Source: JANQJA01 sp965267485
GTDB lineage: Bacteria > Pseudomonadota > Gammaproteobacteria > Pseudomonadales > Azotimanducaceae
Length of the DNA stretch: 64,000 nucleotides
Reading direction: 5' to 3'
Assembly: GCA_965267485.1 (NCBI GenBank)
Contig: OZ254080.1
Span: 2,294,001-2,358,000, forward strand
The notes beneath the pieces are model-generated. The model did no database searches. It was given only the letters and a program-made list of their open reading frames with translations, and was not told the origin of the DNA. A program made the position numbers and the translations under genes. The stretch's first letter is position 1. Every line of letters begins with the position of its first letter. This document shows positions 32,561-40,914 of the stretch, one piece after another.

Positions 32561-35239
32561 CTAGAACAGCGTCGCCTTGAACGAGGCCGAGTAGGAAATA
32601 CCCGGCTCATGTCGCTCGTACAGTAGGCCTCCCTGCGTCCACAGCACCTCTTCGTCGAGCAGGTTCTGCGCCTTGAACTCCACGGTCATATCTGTGTTCA
32701 GCAGCGTGAAGTTCCACTTCAACAGGAAGTCCAGCTTGCCCCGTGCATCTTCGATAATGTTCGGGGCGTTCTCAGCGCCGACAAGCACGGTACGCTCGCC
32801 CGTGTAGTTGTAGGCGATCGAGCCTTCGATACCGCTATTGAAGTCAACGTAGCTAAGGATCAGGTTGCCCAGGACATCGGACTGGCCGGTCAGCGGGCGC
32901 TCGTTCTGGAACAGCGCGTCGATCTGGCGGTTACCGGTCACAGGCACATCGCTGGGCCCCTCTCCCGGTCCGAACAGCACGACGTTCGAGTCGATGAACG
33001 AGACGTTCGCGTTCAGCGCGAAGCCATTCCACGCCTCCCCCCAGTCGAACCAGTCATCGAAAAAGAGATCCTTGCGAAACTCCAGTTCTACGCCGTTCAA
33101 CTCTGCTTCCTCACCATTGAACCAGGTAAAGATGTCATTCTGGGCCTGGACCTTGCCGATCTCGATCGGGTTGGTGAACTGCTTGTCGAACACGCCAACA
33201 GACATGCTGTCGTTGGCGCCGAAGTACCACTCCCAGCGAGCATCGAGGCTTTCGAGTTCAGCCGGCTCCAGGAACACGTTACCGCGATAGAGCTGGTTGT
33301 CCTGTGGATTACGCAGGGTCGTACCGGTGATTTCCAGCAGACTCGGCCGATTGACCGTCTCGGAGTAGGCAACGCGCACCTGCATGTCCGGGATGAACTC
33401 CCAGGTGATCGAGCCACCGGGCAGCGTATCGGAGTACTCCGTGCGCGAAGCGTTGACGGTACCCGGGTCGGTGTTACCACCCCAGGCGTCGGCAGACAGC
33501 GTGGTGTCTTCTGAGCGGACGCCGAGCTGAATCCTGATCGTCGGCGTGATCATGCTGTCGAGCGCGATATACCAGCCAGAGTTTTCCTCCCCGGAGGATG
33601 CAAACGGAAAGATGCCGCTGGCATTCGCGGCACTGGCCGAGAAGTCGCGGGCATCAACCCAGCCGTTTGCCCAGTTCGGAATGTCGAAGAGCTGGTACGG
33701 CGTCATCAACGTGACATAGTCCGGCGCTGCCGTCGTCACGTCGAACCGGAACAGCCGATCGACGCTGGCTCGGGTTCGCTGATAATCCGAGTAGCCGAGT
33801 TTGATGGTCGCTTCGCCGGTAGACCCGAAGTAGAACGGCAGCTCGAAGTCGAATCCGTACTCCTCGATCTCATCCTCGAGCTCAGAGAAGTTGCGATCCG
33901 GCGCCTGGAAGACCTCGCGAAGGTCACCGGCGGCCTGCTGACTCGGAATGACAACGCGATAGAGTCCGTCGCCACTGGAGCAGGTAATCGATGCATCCAG
34001 ACACACGCCGTCATCGAAGGCATAGGTATAGGTACGTCGATCCGGAGACGTCCGCTCGGCACCACCATCAACAAGGCGAAAGCTCATCACGCCACCCTCG
34101 ACCGGCCCGATGTCGAAGTAGTACTGACCACTCAGGCTGGTGGATGTGATCTCGTTCTCGATGAACTGCATGCGGTAGCTGATCACCTCGGTACCCGTAT
34201 TCACATCGTCTTCCGACGACGTACCGATCTGCTGCTGCACCTCGTCAGTCGTCTGGCGAAGGATGATGTGAGCGAGCGACAGCGACAGGTTGTTGGTCTC
34301 CATGCCGAGGCTGTAGAAGCCGCTCATGTTGACGGTCTGCGTCGTCGTGTTCTGGTCGAACTGCACGGTCTGATTCGAGCCACCGTCGATACCCGTGAAC
34401 TCGTAGCGGCGGAAATCCTCAAACGTATTCATGTAGTCGTTGCCGTACTCGACGGCGGCGAGGAAGCCGATCAGGGTCCCATTGTCGAGTTCATGAACGA
34501 CGCCCAGTTCCGCGTCACCACCCACATTGGGCTTCATCTCCTTCTCGAAGATCTCCCAACGATTGTAGAAGGACGCGCCGAGTGCGCGATCATCCGGATA
34601 GTCGACCGCCTCGAACTGCTCACTGGTGAGGGCTGCGATGTTGGTCGGGATATCCCGGGTACCGTCATCGTAGCCCCAGTTGTCCCAGCTGCCGCCGTCG
34701 TAGGTCAGGCCGGTCCCATCGGTTGTGCGTTCATTGCCGCCAACGCTGAGGTTGACGTTGAGGTAGGTATCGTTCGGCGTTGCCAGCGTGCGGATGTCCA
34801 CGACACCCCCGCTGAAGTCGCCGGGATACTCTGAAGAGTAGGTCTTCTGAACCAGCAGGTTCCTGACGATGCCCTTCGGCACGATGTCCAGCGGTACCGT
34901 CTTCTGGAACGGTACCGGTGATGAAATCCTGAACCCGTTGATCAGGGTTGAGGAATAGCGTTCACCGAGACCGCGAACGTAGACGTACTTGCCGCCGACA
35001 AGGCTGAGGCCCGTCACCCGCGACAGTGCGTCGCCGACGGTAGAGTCGGCCAGGAGGTCGAGGGCTTCTTCGTCGAGTACGTTGGAGATCTCCGACGTAT
35101 CCCGCTTCTCGTCGGGTACGAACTTGCCCTGGACGACGACTTCTTCCATCTGGGGCTGCAGATCGAGTTCCGCTGCATGCGCCAGCTGGCCGGCTGACAC
35201 GAGCGCCAGTGCCGGAAAAATCGCTAACTTTTTGTTCAT
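32561..35239 (-). CDS. TonB-dependent outer-membrane receptor
   Basis: An 892-residue TonB-dependent receptor taking up an unidentified substrate across the outer membrane. A signal peptide (MNKKLAIFPALALVSAGQLAHA) is followed by a short TonB-box-like EEVVVQGKF, the plug (DALSRVTGLSLVGGKYVYVRGLGERYSSTLING, FSGGVVDIRT) and a beta barrel ending in the C-terminal Phe (SASFKATLF). The ATG at 35239 starts the signal; the frame extends 10 codons further. The gene follows the 1299-residue lipoprotein by 88 bp with a hairpin between. Pairs of such receptors with these lipoproteins recur in marine proteobacteria and probably act together; the substrate is not known. Confidence 0.95.
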   Translation of the reverse strand: MNKKLAIFPALALVSAGQLAHAAELDLQPQMEEVVVQGKFVPDEKRDTSEISNVLDEEALDLLADSTVGDALSRVTGLSLVGGKYVYVRGLGERYSSTLINGFRISSPVPFQKTVPLDIVPKGIVRNLLVQKTYSSEYPGDFSGGVVDIRTLATPNDTYLNVNLSVGGNERTTDGTGLTYDGGSWDNWGYDDGTRDIPTNIAALTSEQFEAVDYPDDRALGASFYNRWEIFEKEMKPNVGGDAELGVVHELDNGTLIGFLAAVEYGNDYMNTFEDFRRYEFTGIDGGSNQTVQFDQNTTTQTVNMSGFYSLGMETNNLSLSLAHIILRQTTDEVQQQIGTSSEDDVNTGTEVISYRMQFIENEITSTSLSGQYYFDIGPVEGGVMSFRLVDGGAERTSPDRRTYTYAFDDGVCLDASITCSSGDGLYRVVIPSQQAAGDLREVFQAPDRNFSELEDEIEEYGFDFELPFYFGSTGEATIKLGYSDYQRTRASVDRLFRFDVTTAAPDYVTLMTPYQLFDIPNWANGWVDARDFSASAANASGIFPFASSGEENSGWYIALDSMITPTIRIQLGVRSEDTTLSADAWGGNTDPGTVNASRTEYSDTLPGGSITWEFIPDMQVRVAYSETVNRPSLLEITGTTLRNPQDNQLYRGNVFLEPAELESLDARWEWYFGANDSMSVGVFDKQFTNPIEIGKVQAQNDIFTWFNGEEAELNGVELEFRKDLFFDDWFDWGEAWNGFALNANVSFIDSNVVLFGPGEGPSDVPVTGNRQIDALFQNERPLTGQSDVLGNLILSYVDFNSGIEGSIAYNYTGERTVLVGAENAPNIIEDARGKLDFLLKWNFTLLNTDMTVEFKAQNLLDEEVLWTQGGLLYERHEPGISYSASFKATLF

Positions 35240-35275
35240 ATGGGATTCCAGTCTTCTATCGCGACTCAAAGGAAA

Positions 35276-35306
35276 TGCCGCCCGGACACGCTGTATCCGG
35301 ACGGCA
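35276..35306 (-). terminator. Hairpin (possible attenuator) between lipoprotein and receptor genes
   Basis: A 14-bp stem with two G-U pairs and an AGC loop, followed on the minus strand by TTTCCTTT, 21 bp after the lipoprotein stop. The T-run is interrupted, so it may terminate only part of transcription. Confidence 0.55.
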
Positions 35307-35327
35307 ATGACTCAAACCGTCGCTTCC

Positions 35328-38300
35328 CTAGAAGCCAACCGTCCAGCCAGTACCCCAGCTTTCGAAGTCAGCACCGACCACCGAGCTGCCTGCGGCATCG
35401 AAGCCCGCCGGCAAGGTGACCGGTTCAGGCTGGGTACCGTCGGTGGCAACGTTGGTCGAGCTGTCGAGGAAGGCCTCAATCGCTGCGACATCGTCGCCTT
35501 CGACAACGGTTGCACAGTTGAAGCCGACGCCGCTGAAGCTCAGTCCATCGCCGAGCAGGTTGAGGGAATCACCCTGGATTCGCAGGCAGTTGGCGCTGCC
35601 GGACACCAGCGAGTTGTAAAGGTCGAGACCCGTGCCGCGACGCAGGCGAATGCCGCGTTCATCGACGTTGCCGAGAATCGTCATGTTGGCGATATCGGGC
35701 AGCGAGCGAGGCATGGCCGTCTCGTCACCTTCACGGTTGTCTGCTTCGATACCGCTGTCACCGGCGTCATCCGCCTGCACGATGTACAGGTACTGGATGC
35801 TGCCCTGCCAGCCATCCGTCCAGTCCAGCGAGTCGTCGGCGTTGCCCACGAGGACAACATGGCTCGCGCTCACATTGCCACCGAAGAATTCGACGCCGTC
35901 GTCCAGGTTGTTGTAGACCTGAATGTAGTCGACTTCGGTGCCGGAGCCGACGCCCTGGAAGGCGATGCCATTCAGCTGGTTTTCGGGGTCGACGTTCGAG
36001 CCGGCGAACTTGACGACAACGTAGTTCAGCTTGCCGCTGGACTCGGTCGGATTATCACCACCGAACAGGCCGGAGGCCGCTTCCCCTTCCTTCGTGCACT
36101 GGGCCGTGCCGCCCTCGGCGCCTTCCGGACAGTCGTTGATCGGCGCGTTGCCGTTGATGACAAGGCCGCCCCACAGACCGCGTGTCGTGGCCGGACTTGC
36201 GATGTTGCCGAGAATATCGTCAGCAGCCGTCAGCGTAATCGGCGCCATTGCCGTGCCGTTGGCCATGATCTGCGAGCCACGGGAGATCACGAGGTAATCT
36301 TCCGGGTCGTCACCGACAATGGTCGTACCGGACTGAATCGTCAGCGTGGCCGAGTCCGCGTTGTCGCCACCGATGAAGGTCGCGCCGTCCAGAACGTAGA
36401 GATTGTCACGAGACAGGGTCAGGTCGACAGAGATCGTGCCGGACATCTGGCAGGTCTCGGTTGAACCGTCGATCTCGGTGACCGTCGTCGTGCCGGCCGG
36501 GCAAGCGTAGTCTGCCTGACCCGTCGGGTTGCCAACCGTCCATCCCATCGTCCAGTCGTTGTCGGCGTCTTCGATGGCGCCGATGAAGTCGACTTCGTCG
36601 AAGTAGTCGCTGGCAGCGGCCGTGCTGACAGCGGCGACCGCAGCGCCGGTCTCGGAGATGTTTTCGCTGGCATCCAGTTCAGCCTGGATGGCAGCCACGT
36701 CGTCGCCTTCAACAACCGTGTCACAGTCGAAGCTCACGCCGCCGAACTGGATACCGGTGCCGAGCTGGTTGAGGGAATCGCCCTGAATGCGCAGACAATT
36801 CGCGCTGCCTTCGACAACCGAGTTGTAGAGTTCGAGACCGGTACCGCGACGCAGACGAATGGCACGTTCTGCCGGGTTGCCGATGATCGTCATGTTCGCA
36901 ATCTTCGGCAGTGCACGCGGCTCAGCCGTTTCGTCACCTTCACGGTTATCCGCTTCGATGCCGTTGTCGCCGGCGTCGTCGGCCTGGTTGATGACCAGGT
37001 ACTGGATTTCACCCTGCCAGCCATCGGTCCAGTCGAGAGAATCATCAGCGTTACCGGTCAGTACGACGTACTTGGCATTGACCGTACCACCGAAGAACTC
37101 GACGCCGTCATCGAGGTTGTTGTGCACCTGGATGTAATTGACTTCCGTGCCGTCACCGACGCCCTGGAACGCAATGCCGTTGAGCTGGTTCTCGGGGTCG
37201 ACGTTGGAGCCGGCGTACTTGACGACGACATAGTTCAGACGACCGCTTGAGTCGTTGGGATCATCACCACCGAACGTGCCGGAGTTGGCTTCACCTTCCT
37301 TCGTACACTGGGCTGAACCACCGGTTGCACCTTCAGGGCAATCGTTGATCGGCGCGTTGCCATTGATGACCAGACCGCCCCAGAGGCCACGGTCGGTCGC
37401 TTCATCAGCGAGGCCCTGAACGTCGTCTTCAGCCGTGAAGACAACCGGTGCCGTGCGCGTACCGTTTGCGATGATCTGCGAACCCCGGGAGATTTCAATG
37501 AAGGTTTCCGGCGAACCGCCGAAGACCGTCGTGCCTGCCTGCAACGTCAGCGTTGCAGAATCGGTGTTGTCGCCGCCGATCTGGACGTTGCCAACGAGCT
37601 GGTAGAGGTTGTTGCTGGTGAGCAGGAGGTCCTGCGTCACGGTTCCGGCGATCTGACAGATGCGCTGGCCGCCGATGGTCTCGGCGCTGGTGGTCGTGCC
37701 TGCCGGGCAGCCGAAGTCGGGCTGTTCGGTCTGGCTGACCGAACCCGGGTAGGTCCAGCCTGCTGTCCAGTTCTCTGCACCAATTGCACCCAGGAAGTCG
37801 GTGTTCTCGAAGAATACATCGTCGATGTTCGTCGGGGTGACTTCTTCACCGTTGGTGGATACGTTTGTCGCCGAGGCGAGGTAGGCGGCAACCGCCCCAT
37901 CGCTGTCGTTGGTGTTGGTTTCCGCACACGCGAAGCTCGTGCCCTGGATTGTGATCGTCGGATCGCTGGTTGCGCCGAGCAGGTCACGGGAAGATCCGTC
38001 CACGCGGATACAGGTCGCCGAGCCGTCGATGAAGCTGTTGGCCAGCGTCAGGCCCGTGCCGCGGCGCAGGCGAAGTGCATTCTCGTCAGACTTGCCGATG
38101 ACCGTCATGTTGGCGATCTTCGGATTGGAGATCGGCGTTGCGCCTTCGTCACCTTCGCGGTTGTCCGCTTCGATGGCGTTGTCGCCGGAGTCCGTCTGTT
38201 CGATGTAGAGGTACTGGATGTTACCCGTCCAGCCATCCGTCCAGTCGAGCGAGTCATCGGCGTTGCCGGTGAGTACAACGTACTTCGCACTGACGGTACC

Positions 38301-39227
38301 GCCGAAGAACTCGATGCCGTCGTCGAGGTTGTTGTGAACCTGAACGTACTCGACAACCGTGTTGCTGCCGACGCCCTGGAACGCGATGCCGTTCAGCTGG
38401 TTCTCGGGGTCGACGTTGGAACCGGCGAACCGGACGCTGACGTAGCGCAGCAGGCCTGAATCGTCTTCAGGGTCATCACCGCCGAACGTGCCGGAGTTGG
38501 CTTCACCTTCTTTCGTGCATTCGGCGGTGCCGCCAGTTGCCCCTTCGGGGCAATCGTTGATCGGCGCGAAACCGTTGATGACCAGACCGCCCCAGAGACC
38601 GCGATCGCTGTCTTCTGCCGTACCGTCAACCTCGGCCTTGGCCGTGAAGACGATGGGCTGCTCTGCCGTGCCGTTGGCCACGATGGCGCAACCCTGCTCG
38701 ATGACAATAAAGTCCTCGGCGGTTGAGCCTACAATGACCGCACCCGGTGCGATGTTCAGCACACAGTCGGTGTCGGGATTTTCGAGCGCGTTGGGGTTGG
38801 CGCCACCGGAAGCTGCCGGGGACACGCGAAGTGCACCGCCAGTGACAGAGAAGACCGAGTCGTTACCCAGCGTCAGCCCGGTCGGGTCAAGACGACCGCC
38901 GTCGAGCGCAGAGACGTCAATCTCGACGATCGGCTTGTCGCCGAATTCGGCGCTGGCTGTTTCGCCGGAGTCTGCGATTGCGCTGGAGAGGCTGTCGGGA
39001 ATGACTGACGCGACAACCGTACCGTCGCCGCCGTCACCACCATCGCCGCCGTCACCGCCATCGCCGCCGTCACCGCCGTCGCCGCCGTCACCGCCACCAT
39101 CGACAATGACTTCTTCGACCACGACAACCGTGCCGGGAGATACGTTATTGCCATCATCCCCGCAGGATGCCAGCAAAAACGCAGCTGCCGCGAAAACGCA
39201 TGTCTTCGATACGTTCATCAATTTCAT
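35328..39227 (-). CDS. Very large lipoprotein with three ~400-residue repeats
   Basis: A 1299-residue lipoprotein. The signal MKLMNVSKTCVFAAAAFLLASCGDD has lipobox LASC and is followed by a Val/Gly stretch with eight GGD units (about residues 44-70), probably a flexible or metal-binding linker. Three homologous modules follow, marked by GLWGGLVING(F/N)APINDCPEG at about residues 209, 610 and 1015 and by the shared AGSNVDPENQLNGIAFQGVG, NNLDDG(I/V)EFFGG and GNADDSLDWTDGW. Each module has the alternating strands of a right-handed beta helix. Single-module relatives of about 450 residues sit next to TonB receptors in marine bacteria. The ATG at 39227 has GGAAG upstream. The gene precedes the receptor gene on the same strand and likely forms its operon. 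Function unknown. Confidence 0.9.
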   Translation of the reverse strand: MKLMNVSKTCVFAAAAFLLASCGDDGNNVSPGTVVVVEEVIVDGGGDGGDGGDGGDGGDGGDGGDGGDGTVVASVIPDSLSSAIADSGETASAEFGDKPIVEIDVSALDGGRLDPTGLTLGNDSVFSVTGGALRVSPAASGGANPNALENPDTDCVLNIAPGAVIVGSTAEDFIVIEQGCAIVANGTAEQPIVFTAKAEVDGTAEDSDRGLWGGLVINGFAPINDCPEGATGGTAECTKEGEANSGTFGGDDPEDDSGLLRYVSVRFAGSNVDPENQLNGIAFQGVGSNTVVEYVQVHNNLDDGIEFFGGTVSAKYVVLTGNADDSLDWTDGWTGNIQYLYIEQTDSGDNAIEADNREGDEGATPISNPKIANMTVIGKSDENALRLRRGTGLTLANSFIDGSATCIRVDGSSRDLLGATSDPTITIQGTSFACAETNTNDSDGAVAAYLASATNVSTNGEEVTPTNIDDVFFENTDFLGAIGAENWTAGWTYPGSVSQTEQPDFGCPAGTTTSAETIGGQRICQIAGTVTQDLLLTSNNLYQLVGNVQIGGDNTDSATLTLQAGTTVFGGSPETFIEISRGSQIIANGTRTAPVVFTAEDDVQGLADEATDRGLWGGLVINGNAPINDCPEGATGGSAQCTKEGEANSGTFGGDDPNDSSGRLNYVVVKYAGSNVDPENQLNGIAFQGVGDGTEVNYIQVHNNLDDGVEFFGGTVNAKYVVLTGNADDSLDWTDGWQGEIQYLVINQADDAGDNGIEADNREGDETAEPRALPKIANMTIIGNPAERAIRLRRGTGLELYNSVVEGSANCLRIQGDSLNQLGTGIQFGGVSFDCDTVVEGDDVAAIQAELDASENISETGAAVAAVSTAAASDYFDEVDFIGAIEDADNDWTMGWTVGNPTGQADYACPAGTTTVTEIDGSTETCQMSGTISVDLTLSRDNLYVLDGATFIGGDNADSATLTIQSGTTIVGDDPEDYLVISRGSQIMANGTAMAPITLTAADDILGNIASPATTRGLWGGLVINGNAPINDCPEGAEGGTAQCTKEGEAASGLFGGDNPTESSGKLNYVVVKFAGSNVDPENQLNGIAFQGVGSGTEVDYIQVYNNLDDGVEFFGGNVSASHVVLVGNADDSLDWTDGWQGSIQYLYIVQADDAGDSGIEADNREGDETAMPRSLPDIANMTILGNVDERGIRLRRGTGLDLYNSLVSGSANCLRIQGDSLNLLGDGLSFSGVGFNCATVVEGDDVAAIEAFLDSSTNVATDGTQPEPVTLPAGFDAAGSSVVGADFESWGTGWTVGF
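35331..38770 (-). repeat. Three tandem copies of a ~1.1-1.2 kb coding module
   Basis: The module repeats at roughly 38770-37740, 37640-36520 and 36436-35331. The second and third copies are most alike, including a shared NLY(Q/V)L opening and IGGDN(T/A)DSATLT strand. The pattern indicates intragenic duplication, not three genes. Confidence 0.85.
39022..39098 (-). repeat. 9-bp microsatellite encoding (Gly-Gly-Asp)8
   Basis: Imperfect tandem GGNGGNGA(C/T) units on the minus strand code for eight GGD tripeptides at the N-terminus of the lipoprotein, directly after the lipidated segment. Units are 9 bp, so copy-number changes keep the frame. Confidence 0.85.
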
Positions 39228-39316
39228 AGGGAGCTTCCGATTCTTGTTTGGACAGAATTTGAGTCGCGCAGACACAGGGGCCTGACTAACCACGCGGGAA
39301 GCATAGGGACGGGCGA

Positions 39317-39376
39317 TTAAGGGAAAATAAACCTTCTTAAAGAACGCTTAAAGTTTATCTAAACGAACGGTTAAAG
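39317..39376 (-). promoter_or_regulatory. Phased array of CTTTAA-type repeats upstream of the lipoprotein/receptor operon
   Basis: On the plus strand TTAAAG occurs at 39337, 39348 and 39371, with degenerate copies CTAAAC at 39359, AATAAA at 39326 and TTAAGG at 39317. The spacing is 11 or 12 bases, one helical turn, so they lie on one face. Such arrays are typical of OmpR/PhoB-type response-regulator sites, or of bent DNA. It extends into the end of the small lipoprotein gene. A -10-like TTTATT lies downstream on the minus strand. Confidence 0.6.
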
Positions 39377-39793
39377 AGCGCTGCTGCGGCCCTGCGGCGG
39401 GGCTGACGGCTCAAGCCTGTAGACGGTTCGGCTGGAACTGAACCGTTTCTTAACATTCGGATCGGACACTTCGATTGCGATCGCCGGATAGACGAACCGG
39501 CCCAGCCGGACGCGCACCCGCGGATCCTCCTGGAGATGCTCATGCCAGCGCCGGTCGCCGGCGTCGATGAAGAGTTCGCCATCGATCACGGTCACCCGCA
39601 GATTGACGCTATAGGGATCTGCCGGTCGGGTTTCCAGCTGCAGAATGCGGTACTCGCTGGCGAAGTCGAAGCTCTCCACCCTGCGCTCCTCTCCCCTCAG
39701 TTCACCCATCGGCAGTGGTACGAGCTGGCATCCTGCAAGCATCATCAGAAGCAGGGTCGATCTGGCCAGCCGGGAGCGTCGTAGGATCTTCAT
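39371..39793 (-). CDS. Small lipoprotein with split-barrel-like domain
   Basis: A 140-residue lipoprotein: signal MKILRRSRLARSTLLLMMLAGCQ, lipobox LAGC. The mature part has strand-rich LQLETRPADPYSVNLRVTVIDGELFIDAGDRRWHEHLQEDPRVRVRLGRFVYPAIAIEV, which resembles the DUF2255/deazaflavin-type split beta-barrel (the pattern VxVxDGELYVxxGDxRWxxHLxxDPRVRV). A C-terminal proline- and serine-rich tail follows. It is divergent from the methyltransferase with only 23 bp between start codons. Function unknown; the envelope position is unusual for that fold. Confidence 0.75.
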   Translation of the reverse strand: MKILRRSRLARSTLLLMMLAGCQLVPLPMGELRGEERRVESFDFASEYRILQLETRPADPYSVNLRVTVIDGELFIDAGDRRWHEHLQEDPRVRVRLGRFVYPAIAIEVSDPNVKKRFSSSRTVYRLEPSAPPQGRSSAL

Positions 39794-39816
39794 GGCAGAC
39801 GGAGGATAACCACAAC

Positions 39817-40845
39817 GTGCTGAATCACGCCATCGAACTGGTCGAACGGGGCCGCATTCCCGATTTCATCACCCGGACCGGCATCCGCCAGATCATCCGC
39901 TCACGTCACGTTGAACAGCATCGTGAGTACCGTGAACCCGCTGCGTGGCGTGACTTCCTCGCGGAGATGGACCGGAGTCCACTCGCCGCAGCAACCGACG
40001 CCGCCAATACGCAGCACTATGAAGTGCCGACCGCTTTCTATCGCACCGTGCTTGGCCCGCGCTTCAAGTACAGTTGCTCGCTGTTCGACCATGCAGACGA
40101 TTCGCTCGAGGTGGCGGAAGAACGGATGCTTGCGCTCTCTGCGGCGCGGGCGGAACTCGAGGACGGGCAGCACATCCTCGAACTCGGCTGCGGCTGGGGG
40201 TCGCTGACGCTCTGGATGGCAGCGCAGTTTCCTGCCGCCCGGATCACCGCGGTGAGCAACTCTGCGACCCAGAAGGCCTGGATCGACAGTGAGGCGACAG
40301 CCCGGGGGCTCGGCAACGTCACGGTGATCACGGCGGACATGAACGATTTCCAGACATCAGAGACGTTCGACCGGGTCGTCTCGATCGAGATGTTCGAGCA
40401 CATGCGCAATCACAGGTTGCTGTTCGAGCGTATCGCGAACTGGCTCGAGCCCGGTGGCAGGCTGTTCTTCCATATCTTCTGTCACCGCCACTTCCCCTAC
40501 TTCTATGAGGTCCGCTCGGAAACCGACTGGATGGCACGCCACTTCTTCAGCGGCGGCATGATGCCCGCCTGGGATCTGCCGCTGTTGGCGCAGGACGCGC
40601 TGACCCTCGAAGACAGGTGGGCGATCGATGGCCGGCATTATGCGCTCACCTGTGAGCGCTGGCTTGCGAACTGCGACCGGAACAGGGCGACGGTCATCGC
40701 TGCGCTCGCCGGGGGTGACAATCCGGCACCGCCGGAAGTCCAGTGCCAGCGCTGGCGGATGTTCTTCATGGCCTGTCGCGAACTGTTCGCCTGGGGCAAC
40801 GGACAGCACTGGCATGTCGGGCATTACCGTTTCGTCAAACCCTGA
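39817..40845 (+). CDS. Cyclopropane-fatty-acid-synthase-like methyltransferase
   Basis: A 342-residue AdoMet-dependent methyltransferase related to CFA synthase. The N-terminus VLNHAIELVERGRIPDFITRTGIRQIIRSRH is the opening seen in the cytosolic short CFA-like group. HYEVPTAFYRTVLGPRFKYSCSLF and motif I ILELGCGWGSLTLWMA bind AdoMet; SIEMFEHMRNHRLLFERI is motif IV. Members lack the lipid-binding domain of true Cfa, so the substrate may not be a phospholipid. The GTG at 39817 is preceded by GGAGGA. It is 69 bp upstream of dnaE2 but a LexA operator intervenes, so they are probably independently transcribed. Confidence 0.88.
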   Translation: MLNHAIELVERGRIPDFITRTGIRQIIRSRHVEQHREYREPAAWRDFLAEMDRSPLAAATDAANTQHYEVPTAFYRTVLGPRFKYSCSLFDHADDSLEVAEERMLALSAARAELEDGQHILELGCGWGSLTLWMAAQFPAARITAVSNSATQKAWIDSEATARGLGNVTVITADMNDFQTSETFDRVVSIEMFEHMRNHRLLFERIANWLEPGGRLFFHIFCHRHFPYFYEVRSETDWMARHFFSGGMMPAWDLPLLAQDALTLEDRWAIDGRHYALTCERWLANCDRNRATVIAALAGGDNPAPPEVQCQRWRMFFMACRELFAWGNGQHWHVGHYRFVKP

Positions 40846-40870
40846 CTTGCACCGGCTACCGGTGGCGCAG

Positions 40871-40882
40871 TACAGTACTGTA
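40871..40882 (+). repeat. 12-bp palindrome overlapping the dnaE2 LexA box
   Basis: TACAGTACTGTA is perfectly symmetric and shares four bases with the LexA operator. Its TACAGT half could also be a -10 hexamer, 18 bp after TTGCAC at 40847. Confidence 0.7.
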
Positions 40883-40893
40883 CAAATATACAG
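40878..40893 (+). promoter_or_regulatory. LexA operator of dnaE2
   Basis: CTGTACAAATATACAG is a perfect CTGT-N8-ACAG SOS box, 21 bp before the dnaE2 ATG. It is of the same type as the imuA box. Confidence 0.9.
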
Positions 40894-40914
40894 TTACCGA
40901 TATGCGCTCCACCT

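Noticed and set aside
39022..39098. A CRISPR-like repeat block
   Set aside because: The units are 9 bp without spacers and encode an in-frame GGD tract in a lipoprotein.
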